Shown here: positions 1 to 8,461 of the stretch, one piece after another
Position numbering within the stretch: position 1 is the first letter of the stretch
Layout: every line of letters starts with the position of its first letter
Source of the DNA: Acidobacteriota bacterium
Lineage (GTDB): Bacteria > Acidobacteriota > Vicinamibacteria > Marinacidobacterales > Marinacidobacteraceae
Reading direction: 5' to 3'
Assembly: GCA_022826825.1 (NCBI GenBank)
Contig: JAJDUD010000044.1
Span: forward strand, 1 to 64,000
Length of the DNA: 64,000 bases
Program-made: the position numbers and the translations under genes
The notes under the pieces: model-generated
Database searches by the model: none
Seen by the model: only the letters and a program-made list of their open reading frames with translations
What the model was told of the DNA's origin: nothing

Positions 1-1
1 C

Positions 2-115
2 GACGGCTTCCTCCGCATCGGCTTCGGCGCCGAACCCGAGGTCCTCACGGAGAGCCTCGCCATCATCAGCGACATGCTCGCCACGGTCGCGCAGGAAACC
101 GCCGTAGCGGCGTAG
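2..115 (+). CDS. Aminotransferase, C-terminal fragment (5' end outside window)
   Basis: The first bases read open as a 37-residue C-terminus ending in TAG. It begins DGFLRIGFGAEPEVL and continues with a hydrophobic helix. The FLRIGFG turn followed by a final amphipathic helix is typical of the last segment of class I/II PLP aminotransferases; this is a family resemblance, not proof. The PLP lysine and other diagnostic residues lie upstream of the window, so substrate cannot be inferred. A hairpin-repeat cluster begins at the stop codon. Confidence 0.5.
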   Translation, partial: DGFLRIGFGAEPEVLTESLAIISDMLATVAQETAVAA

Positions 116-339
116 CAGAAACGGCTTGGAACGCCGACCTCCGGTCGGCACGCGCGGCGCTCCGCGCCGCGCACGTCGTAACCCCACCGAGCGGTACGGC
201 GCACACGCCCAGGACCGCCGGCCTCCAGCCGGCATCGCTGCGCGCGAGCGCAGCGAAACCGCGACTCCTCCACCGTGCGGCACGGCAGAAACGGCTTGGA
301 ACGCCGACCTCCGGTCGGCACGCGGGCCGCAGGCCCGCA
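116..339 (+). repeat. Cluster of hairpin repeat modules
   Basis: Two direct copies of one module lie at about 116-185 and 286-339. Each starts with agaaacggcttggaacg, then a GCCGACC/GGTCGGC stem with loop TCC, then a second variable stem: GCGCGGCGC/GCGCCGCGC in the first copy and CGGGCC/GGCCCG in the second. A related module with a GCCGGC stem sits at about 212-260. No convincing gene is present between 116 and 446. The same modules recur in at least twelve other gaps in the window. Confidence 0.85.
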
Positions 340-446
340 GGGCGCGCGGCGCCGAACCGCCCGAAGCCCGCGCCTACCCCGCCAAGTTGCCCTGACAGCA
401 TTTGGCGTCCTACCCGCGTACGTTTCGCGCTCCAAGGAAACAACCC

Positions 447-1205
447 ATGCGAATCGCAACGTCATCCGTCCGAAGCATCCGAAAGCGCCTCCCCGAGGTC
501 CTGCGCTGGCTCGCGGCAAGGAAACCCGACATCGTGGCGCTCCAGAAGATCTCCGTGTCCGAAGCCGCATTCCCGACCCAAGCTCTGGAGGACAGCGGCT
601 ACCACAGCGCCGCATTCGGCCCGATCTGCCAGAGCGACTACGGCGTTGCCGTACTGAGCCGGCGGGGGTTGCCGAAGCCCGAGGTCCGCTTTCGGGGCCC
701 GCCCTGTCCGGAAGCGAATGGAGCCCGCCTGCTGACGGTGGACATCGGGGAAATACGCTTTTCGTCCGTCTACGCTCCGTACGGAAACCCGCGCAAGTAC
801 GGCAACAAGAAGGCCATCGACACTCGGGTGGCCTGGCTGGAATGCCTGCGCGCCCACGTTCGCGAGGAGGGCTACGCCCAGCGGCCGAGCCTGTTGTGCG
901 GGGACTTCAACGTGCTGCCGGACGGCCGTCGTCCCAGACCCGGAAGCGCGTATAGCCAACGGGAACAGCAGGAATTGGCCCGGCTCTGCGAACTCGGACT
1001 CGTGGATCTCTACCGCCAGGCGCATCCCGACGGCAAGGACGGCTTCAACTTCGGGTTCCAGTGGCTTGAGGGAGGCACGTCGAGGCTTCACCTGGTGCTG
1101 GGCAGCAAGACCATGGCGGACCGCCTACGCGATGCCTGGGTGGACCTCGACTACCGAACCGAGGCCGCTCCCGTCGTCGTGGATCTGGACGGTGTGACCA
1201 TCTGA
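447..1205 (+). CDS. Exonuclease III / EEP-family homologue with degenerate active site
   Basis: 252 residues, matching the length and fold pattern of exodeoxyribonuclease III (XthA), the Mg-dependent AP endonuclease. The chosen ATG has AAGGA upstream and gives the family N-terminus MRIAT..VRSIRKRLPEVL. The frame is open, but the metal and catalytic positions are mostly changed. The usual TWN is TSS (Asn7 lost) and LQET is LQKI (Glu34 to Lys). The RIDH-like motif reads SRLHL and the terminal SDH reads TEA. Only the central GDFNV (Asp151/Asn153 equivalents) is intact. Family membership is clear; activity is unlikely. It may be a pseudoenzyme or an early pseudogene. Confidence 0.8.
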   Translation: MRIATSSVRSIRKRLPEVLRWLAARKPDIVALQKISVSEAAFPTQALEDSGYHSAAFGPICQSDYGVAVLSRRGLPKPEVRFRGPPCPEANGARLLTVDIGEIRFSSVYAPYGNPRKYGNKKAIDTRVAWLECLRAHVREEGYAQRPSLLCGDFNVLPDGRRPRPGSAYSQREQQELARLCELGLVDLYRQAHPDGKDGFNFGFQWLEGGTSRLHLVLGSKTMADRLRDAWVDLDYRTEAAPVVVDLDGVTI

Positions 1206-1232
1206 GGCCGTTCGCGAGTTCGTCGAACGACG

Positions 1233-1454
1233 CTACCGAATCGCCGACCGATCCGCCGACTTCAACTCCTCGTACTCCCCGAGCTCGGCGCGCAAGTCCA
1301 CCAGTTGGCTCTTCAGGGCCTCCAGTTCGGCCCGCACCAGCCGCGGATGCACGTCGGTGCGCTCGTGCGATGTCGCGTCGAACTGCTCAATCGCGCGGGC
1401 GAAGCCGACCGCCCTGTCTCGCGTGATCCTGTACTGCCTCTCGTTGGCAATCAT
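1233..1454 (-). CDS. Small coiled-coil protein, possible antitoxin-type N-domain
   Basis: 73 residues from an ATG preceded by GGAG at good spacing. It begins MIANERQYRITRDRA and ends in a charged Leu-heptad helix (LEALKSQLVDLRAELGEYEEL). Similar stretches are known to precede a helix-turn-helix in some antitoxin-like proteins, but no HTH follows here, so the role is unknown. It converges on the exonuclease III homologue with a 27-base gap. A strong hairpin lies about 120 bases upstream of its start. Confidence 0.55.
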   Translation of the reverse strand: MIANERQYRITRDRAVGFARAIEQFDATSHERTDVHPRLVRAELEALKSQLVDLRAELGEYEELKSADRSAIR

Positions 1455-1576
1455 GGCAAAGTCTCCAAATCGATCAGAACGACGCCCTTTCGATGCCATT
1501 CCGCCCTTGAGCCTCGTCGCCGTGGCGCTGATTGTCGAGCATTTGCCACCAACGACGGCACTAGGGGATGTGGCTA

Positions 1577-1604
1577 GGTCCAGGGCCCTTTAGGGCCCTA
1601 GACC
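1577..1604. terminator. Long GC hairpin, possible terminator or repeat
   Basis: The arms 1577-1589 and 1592-1604 pair over 13 positions with one mismatch around a TT loop; the core is AGGGCCCT. It lies in a gap (1455-1698) between two minus-strand genes, downstream of the HNH-like gene. There is no clear T-tract, so terminator function is uncertain. Confidence 0.45.
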
Positions 1605-1698
1605 CTGCCACCTCACCCGGACCCGGAACGCAGGCTTGACCAGTGCCCGACCTCCGCTCGGCACGCCGCCCGCAGGGTCACCCAACTCGGACCACAGA

Positions 1699-2160
1699 TC
1701 ATGGAGAGCTGCGGTAGGCGCATTCATCGCCCTGTGCCTTCAGAAACTTCTTGCAGAACTCCTTAAGTTGCCCGACGGTCAAGTTGCTCTTGCAGTCGTT
1801 GGTTTGCATGCCACAGATCCGAAAGACCGGTTCCTGGGCTACTGGATCTTCGTGATCCACGGTCGGAAGGAGGGCAAGATCTCTCCTGTACTTGATGCCC
1901 TCTTTCTCGGCCCTGTCGTTGTCGTAGTCGCCGATGAGGGGCCAGTCCAATCGCTCGCGCGTGTAGAAGTCCAGACCATTCGAATTCAGGACAGCTTCAT
2001 GAATGAACTTCTTGTAATCGGACGTGGATATCTTCTTTCGCCGTCGCCTGCTATCGCGGCGGGCATGCGATCGCGCCTTGCGCTCCAACCACACGGCGTA
2101 CTTTTGGCGGTTGATCTCCGTCCTCTCGAGAAACTGCGGCAGCTCGTACTTGATTGGCAT
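1699..2160 (-). CDS. Putative HNH-type nuclease-like protein
   Basis: 153 residues with a basic N-terminal third (RKARSHARRDSRRRRKK). A conserved-looking C-terminal part follows: LDFYTRERLDW, then LLPTVDHEDP near residue 100, then ICGMQTNDCKSNLT and a final helix. The VDH followed by an Asn-rich TNDCKSNL resembles the beta-beta-alpha metal core of some HNH proteins; that is my reading, not a database result. It lies 72 bases downstream of citrate synthase on the same strand, and GAGG precedes the ATG. Its codon use is less GC-rich than gltA, which suggests acquisition. Confidence 0.5.
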   Translation of the reverse strand: MPIKYELPQFLERTEINRQKYAVWLERKARSHARRDSRRRRKKISTSDYKKFIHEAVLNSNGLDFYTRERLDWPLIGDYDNDRAEKEGIKYRRDLALLPTVDHEDPVAQEPVFRICGMQTNDCKSNLTVGQLKEFCKKFLKAQGDECAYRSSP

Positions 2161-2232
2161 TGGTACTCAAGTCCTCCTCGGACGACCAGTGACGCGCGCA
2201 GCGCAGAACCAGGTGACGCGGGCGTCCCGCCC

Positions 2233-3537
<1,305 letters not shown>

Positions 3538-3621
3538 GGGGGCGTAATTTTATGCGGAGGACGCGCCGAAACCGATGCTGGAAAAGAGAACGGTCCGAGA
3601 CGGTTTGGAGGGCGGTTCGTG

Positions 3622-4779
3622 ATGCCCGGGGAGCGCTTCGCCGACGTCGCCATCGTCGGCGGCGGGGTGATGGGCGCCTCCATCGCCGCGCATCTCGTGG
3701 AGCGGAAGGCGGGCCGGGTGGTGGTCTTCGAGCGCGAGGACCTGCTCGGCACGGGCTCGACCGCGAAGGCCGCCGGCGGGGTCCGGCTTCAGTTCACCAC
3801 GGCGGCGAACGTCGCGCTCTCCCGGTATTCGATGGCGGAGATCCGCAACTTCAGGGAGCGGACGGGAGTGGACGCCGACTTCGCGCAGGACGGGTACCTG
3901 TTCCTGCTGAACTCGGAGGAGGACCTGCGGCGCTTTTCCGAGACGGCCGTGGTGCAGCGGGCGCTGGGCGCGCCGGTGGAGGTGATCACCCCGGAGGAGG
4001 CGGAGCGGATCCTGCCCGGAATCCGCACGGACGACCTGGTGGGGGCCACGTTCTGCGGCGAGGACGGGGTGGCGACCCCGGCGGCGCTGGTGGCGGGCTA
4101 CGCGGCGCTGGCGCGGCGCGGAGGCGCGGAGCTCCGGCGCGGGTGCGAGGTGACGACGGTTGCACCGACCACCGGCGGCGGGTTCTCCTTCGTGGCCGGC
4201 GGCGAGCGTTGGGAGTGCGACTGGCTCGTGAACGCTGCCGGGCCGTGGGCCGGTCAGGTAGGCGCGCTGCTCGGGGTGGACGTGCCGGTCTCGCCGGTGC
4301 GGCGGCAGTTCTTCACGACCGAGCCCCTGTCATGGGCGCCGGAGAAGATGCCGCTCACCATTGATTGGGGCACCGGCGTCTATATGCACCTCCACAGCGG
4401 CGGAATGCTCATCGGCAACTCGGACCCCGACGAGCCGCCCGGGTTCTCCCAGACCCCGGATCTCGACTACCTCGCCGGGGTATGGGAGGACGCCGCCCGT
4501 CGCCTGCCGCGAGTCGAAGAGGCGTCCATGAAGACCCTCAACGCCGGCCTCTACGAGGTCTCCCCCGACCACAACGCCATCCTCGGCCCGGTCCCGGGCC
4601 TCCCCCGATTCGTGCTCGCCAACGGCTTCTCCGGCCACGGAATGCAGCACGCCCCCGCGGTCGGCCGGGCGATCTCCGAGGTAATCACCGACGGCGAGTC
4701 CCGAACCCTCGACATCACCGCATTCTCGGTCGCCCGGTTCGCGCGAGGAACCGGAACTCCCGAAGGAAACGTGATCTGA
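3622..4779 (+). CDS. FAD-dependent oxidoreductase (DAO / sarcosine-oxidase-like)
   Basis: 385 residues. A Rossmann dinucleotide-binding motif, VAIVGGGVMGASIA, sits at the N-terminus, with the Glu that binds ribose at the end of strand 2 (VVVFERE). The DAO-family C-terminal block has GHGMQHAPAVGRAISE. Such enzymes oxidise the C-N bond of amino acids such as sarcosine, glycine or proline using FAD; the substrate cannot be told. GGAGGG lies 9 bases before the ATG. A GTG three bases upstream is an equal alternative. It is monocistronic, followed by the truncated M16 gene copy. Confidence 0.85.
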   Translation: MPGERFADVAIVGGGVMGASIAAHLVERKAGRVVVFEREDLLGTGSTAKAAGGVRLQFTTAANVALSRYSMAEIRNFRERTGVDADFAQDGYLFLLNSEEDLRRFSETAVVQRALGAPVEVITPEEAERILPGIRTDDLVGATFCGEDGVATPAALVAGYAALARRGGAELRRGCEVTTVAPTTGGGFSFVAGGERWECDWLVNAAGPWAGQVGALLGVDVPVSPVRRQFFTTEPLSWAPEKMPLTIDWGTGVYMHLHSGGMLIGNSDPDEPPGFSQTPDLDYLAGVWEDAARRLPRVEEASMKTLNAGLYEVSPDHNAILGPVPGLPRFVLANGFSGHGMQHAPAVGRAISEVITDGESRTLDITAFSVARFARGTGTPEGNVI

Positions 4780-4796
4780 CCGGGAGGGAGCGCCGG

Positions 4797-5203
4797 TCTC
4801 CGCTCGTCTTCGCCAGCGCGGTGGCCGCATGGTGCCACCCACCGCGGCGCAGCCCAGTGGCCCGTTCCAGATCCAGGAGCACGTCCTCGACAACGGCTTC
4901 ACCATCCTGCTCGCCGAGGGCCACCGTCGGCCGCGGGTGGACGCCAACCTGGGGGTGCGGGTCGGCTCCATGATCAAACCGGTGGGGCAGCACGGCATCA
5001 CCCACTTCCTCGAGCATGTGATCCATCAAGGAACGACCACCATCGGCGCCCGCGATCTGTCCGCCGAACTGCCCATCCTCCAGGAGATCCACGACACCGA
5101 GCAGGAACTCATCGGGGTGCACAGTCATTGGACGACGAGTGATCCCGGCTCTCCAATTCGCGGGGAACCAGTGAACGCCATCGCCAACCCGGGTCGCTCG
5201 TAG
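4797..5203 (+). pseudogene. Truncated copy of the M16 peptidase gene at 36.8-38.4 kb
   Basis: From about 4855 the frame reads a near-copy of the M16 peptidase N-terminus, including VLDNGFTILLAE and the zinc motif HFLEH, up to TEQELI near 5113. There similarity stops abruptly and an unrelated tail runs to TAG at 5203. Similarity to the signal-peptide region of the full gene (shared gcgcggtggccg) is also visible upstream, but in another frame, so the copy carries a frameshift as well as a 3' truncation. The breakpoint coincides with the start of the low-GC cassette. Not expected to be functional. Confidence 0.8.
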
Positions 5204-5310
5204 ACCTTGGCGTGCCGGCGCTTCGTATGGTCAGGCAACGACCTGCTTACAAGATCTCGCGGTTGTGCGCACCGCAATTAGCTAGAGCTAGACTTGGACC
5301 AACTGCGGAA

Positions 5311-6084
5311 ATGAAGAAGAAGAAACGCAAGAAGACGCCTCTTCTCCGGGGCCACAAGAAGCGTGGCACGCGATTTGTGCCACCGCTAATGGAGTTGGCT
5401 CCACTCGATACATCCATCAGCTATATACGCGACATGCTGCCCGAGCTCATATGGACTGGCCTATTGGATCACCGATTCGGGTACGTGCGAGCGGCACGAA
5501 TACTGGAAAGCGTGTTTCGGATCACAAACGAGCTAATGGGTGCGAACACGAAGCGCAATTTCGCGCTAGTGTCTACTTTTGACGTGTTGAGTGATAGAGA
5601 GAAAGCCTCGCTTCGTCAACAATTTCAGCAAGAAGGAATCCTTGCGTTGCTGCAGTCATGCATGGCACCTCTCAACGTCCTTTACGACAATTGCCCATTG
5701 TTGTTCCTGGGACCTCCTGCTAGGACGTTTACCCAAGAGGGACTGGTGAAGGTAATGAAGGACTGTGTTAGTCGAACAATCGATAAGTATGAGACTCCCG
5801 GAGTCGTCCTTCATGCGGCTCCTCTAAGGTTCTTACTCATTACCAAGAGGCTCAAGGTCTCTAGTGACGTCAAGCTATCGGACCTCAATGCCGTCGTTGA
5901 CTTTCCCGACTCTGAGGAGGCCAAGGTGGGAGCCGCAACGATCCGTTCTATGGCGATCGCGGTGATCGGACGCACGAATTTGGACCGCTCTTGGGCTCGT
6001 CGGTTCTGGAATCGCAACTCCGAATTGTCTCCATGTGATCTTGGGCAAAGGGGCGTCTCAAATGGCGATCAAGCCGGATATTGA
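5311..6084 (+). CDS. Unknown protein, first gene of low-GC cassette
   Basis: 257 residues, starting at an ATG that gives a very basic N-terminus (MKKKKRKKTPLLRGHKKRG). It continues with a mostly helical body (ELIWTGLLDHRFGYVRAARILESVF) and no motif I recognise. Base composition is clearly lower in GC than the surroundings, with A/T-ending codons. The 3' end overlaps the DUF5677-like gene by 23 bases, so the two are probably translated together. Function unknown; the setting next to a defence island and a truncated gene suggests a mobile, possibly defensive, cassette. Confidence 0.6.
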   Translation: MKKKKRKKTPLLRGHKKRGTRFVPPLMELAPLDTSISYIRDMLPELIWTGLLDHRFGYVRAARILESVFRITNELMGANTKRNFALVSTFDVLSDREKASLRQQFQQEGILALLQSCMAPLNVLYDNCPLLFLGPPARTFTQEGLVKVMKDCVSRTIDKYETPGVVLHAAPLRFLLITKRLKVSSDVKLSDLNAVVDFPDSEEAKVGAATIRSMAIAVIGRTNLDRSWARRFWNRNSELSPCDLGQRGVSNGDQAGY

Positions 6085-6874
6085 TTCTCGTATCGACGAC
6101 TTCATAGCGGGGTACACGGATAATGTGCGATCTGGTTTTGATCGCAGATGGGCCTCAGTTACACCGGACATTTATGACAATAGAACTCAGGAATGTATCG
6201 GAGGATTGCTCTCCAGGCAAGCCGTTCTCACGATTGAGATGGCGCGTTCTCCATCCACTTGGAATGCGCACATAGCGCCTCTCTTCCTTCGATGCATGAT
6301 CGATGGATACATAACTCTGGCATGGATTCTGGAGAAACCGAATGAACGAAGTGACAAGTATGTCGCCTATGGCTTAGGACAAGAAAAGCTGCACATTGAG
6401 TACATGGCGGAGGCACTGCGAAATGACGCCACACCATATGACGCAGAAAACTTGAAACGCGCAATCGAGTTTCGTAGAGCGTGGCTCAACAGTCAGCAAT
6501 CGGATTTGACAACCGTGGTCAATGTAGGATCATGGGCCGGCATGTCAACGCGAGACATGGCAAGAGCGATCGGGAAGGAATCAGTTTACAAGCATGCGTA
6601 TGTCCCGTTTAGTGGCGCTGTTCACAACATGTGGCAACATATTTCGATGTACAACTTGAAACGATGCCAGAATCCACTGCACAAATGGCACTTCGTGCCT
6701 GGAGTATGGCGAGCACCAACAGATCCCCACTTTATGTACACGTCGGCCAAATTCACATCGTTGTCGTACGAAGCGGTCGACGCCAAGATGAAACTAGGGT
6801 GCGCAGTTGTCCTGCCGGAAGTTTTCTTGCTACAACATCCGTTGTTCTCGACGGACAGCGGGAACGTGATGTGA
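6062..6874 (+). CDS. DUF5677-like protein, second gene of low-GC cassette
   Basis: 270 residues. The ATG is preceded by AAAGGGGCG. The pattern resembles DUF5677 proteins: an N-terminal helix bundle, LFLRCMIDGYITLAWIL near residue 85, FRRAWLN, and a YVPFSGAVHNMW segment near 185 with conserved Ser and His. No biochemical function is established for that family. It overlaps the upstream gene and has the same low GC. The assignment rests on motif memory, so moderate confidence. Confidence 0.6.
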   Translation: MAIKPDIDSRIDDFIAGYTDNVRSGFDRRWASVTPDIYDNRTQECIGGLLSRQAVLTIEMARSPSTWNAHIAPLFLRCMIDGYITLAWILEKPNERSDKYVAYGLGQEKLHIEYMAEALRNDATPYDAENLKRAIEFRRAWLNSQQSDLTTVVNVGSWAGMSTRDMARAIGKESVYKHAYVPFSGAVHNMWQHISMYNLKRCQNPLHKWHFVPGVWRAPTDPHFMYTSAKFTSLSYEAVDAKMKLGCAVVLPEVFLLQHPLFSTDSGNVM

Positions 6875-8461
6875 TCTAGGGGTCGAGTTTGTTGTTACGT
6901 TCCACGTTGTAGATGGGGTCTCAGGAGTCTCTGCGAAGGTTATTTGAGGCATAGGTGTTCTCTTTCTGCTCGATGAGAGAACTGACCCTGACGCAAATGG
7001 TGGGCGGCGGAAGTGTCGACCGGTGAATCGCCAGGGACCGAATGCTCTGAATTTCAGCGTGCACCGGGACGGGATCGTCCTCTAGGTCTAGGCGGGGGTA
7101 TGCGGTTTGGCTGCGCCTCGCGCAGCGGTGCCGGTCTGGAACCGACTTCGCCACTTTCGGTGATGCGGAGGGTGGATGAAAGGCACCGAGCGGGAGAGGA
7201 AGGTTCGGAATAGGCTCAGGGAGGGCTCCGAAAGGACCACAAGTGGGAAAAAGCGCGTTTGAAAGGGTGCCAGAATCGCCCTCCGGTGGAAAGCGGTTCG
7301 GCGGGAATTGAGGTAGTGCCAAGTCCCTGGAAGCAGGGGGATTAGGGGCTTGACGCGGCCGCATCCGACCGGCGGCATCTTCGGTGCCGGTGCATGCTGT
7401 GGCCATTGAACTCCATCCTGACCCCGACGCACTCGTCGTAGGACCGCGCCCGCCCCCACAAACCTAGTGCCAGGCTGCGGTCACCCGATGTTGTAACGGC
7501 CTCTCTGTCAATGACTTACAGATCCCGATGCGTTCGTTTTGGCGAAGTGAGATCCAGACCGGCACCGCCCGCCGCCGGCGGGCGAACTGCACGATGCCCG
7601 CCACCCAGATAACGAGACTCTGGCCTCTTTCGCGCCCGGCGGGGTACACAGCGCCACGCGCACTGGGCGTGTCTCCCGATGGAGCCCGCCAGACCAGCAG
7701 CCTGATCACCCGGCGCCCCGGACGCATTGCCACGGGGAACCCGCCACTTCCAAAGTCGTTGGACCAACATCCATTGGACCAACATTCGTTGGACCAACAT
7801 TCATTGGACCAAGGTTCGTTGAACCAACACTTGTTGGTCCAACAAACGTTGGAGTCCGACGCTTCAGCAGCCGCCGGCAAGTCCTCCCGGCGGGAGGACT
7901 CAGGCCGGTTCGCCCGATGCATCAGCTTCTGTTGACGAGAAGGGCCAACAGAGTCTGTACTTGAAGCTGGCCACTAGTAGCGAGAAGGCTGAGGTACTGC
8001 AGCGGCAGACGCCTACCGCCAATTTCGGCAACGTCGGCAGCCAGGGGAGCGCTGAAATGCCGGGAGGAAAAGGAGGCAGGGGAGCCCCAGGGTATAGGGT
8101 AGTGGTGTATCTGATCGGCGATACTGCGGGCGGAGACATCGGCTGACATCCGACAGCGGCCAAACGCCCTCCGTTCGGCGTCAACGCCGCTCGCGCAGAG
8201 TGGTGCGGGGAACAATCTGTCTACCGTCGACCGCTCAGAGTTGGCCGGGCTAGGCGGCGAAACGGTCGGCCGCGCGATCTGTCCGGCTTCGCTCTGGAGT
8301 GACCCAACGAGCAACACGCTTCGCGGGGCTGACTGAGCGGTCGGCTTTCGGTACCCTCTGAACCATCTCGATCAGCGTAATCAACATTGGACTAGGCGAG
8401 GTTCCGTTGACAATGCCATCGGACCGACCTCCAGAGGGACCAGATTCGAGATTCAGACGTT
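6875..8461. other. 1.6-kb gap without a convincing gene
   Basis: The left part (to about 6970) keeps the low GC of the preceding cassette. Open frames in the rest lack recognisable motifs, proper starts or typical codon use. The one clear structure is the 15-bp tandem repeat at 7757-7860. A TTGACA hexamer occurs about 55 bases before hsdM but has no good -10 partner. It may contain decayed genes. Confidence 0.5.
7757..7860. repeat. 15-bp tandem repeat with palindromic core
   Basis: Nearly seven units in exact 15-base register start at 7757, 7772, 7787, 7802, 7817, 7832 and 7847. The unit is roughly cgttggaccaacatt, with cgtt and catt alternating in the early units. Each unit carries the odd-length palindrome TTGGACCAA, or TTGGTCCAA in the sixth. 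The period is a multiple of three and gives pentapeptide repeats in two frames, but neither frame looks like a real gene. Confidence 0.85.

Noticed and set aside
7464-7935. Protein with pentapeptide repeats encoded by the 15-bp array
   Set aside because: Open in both strands only because the period is a multiple of three; no start context, no codon bias and no recognisable domain on either side.
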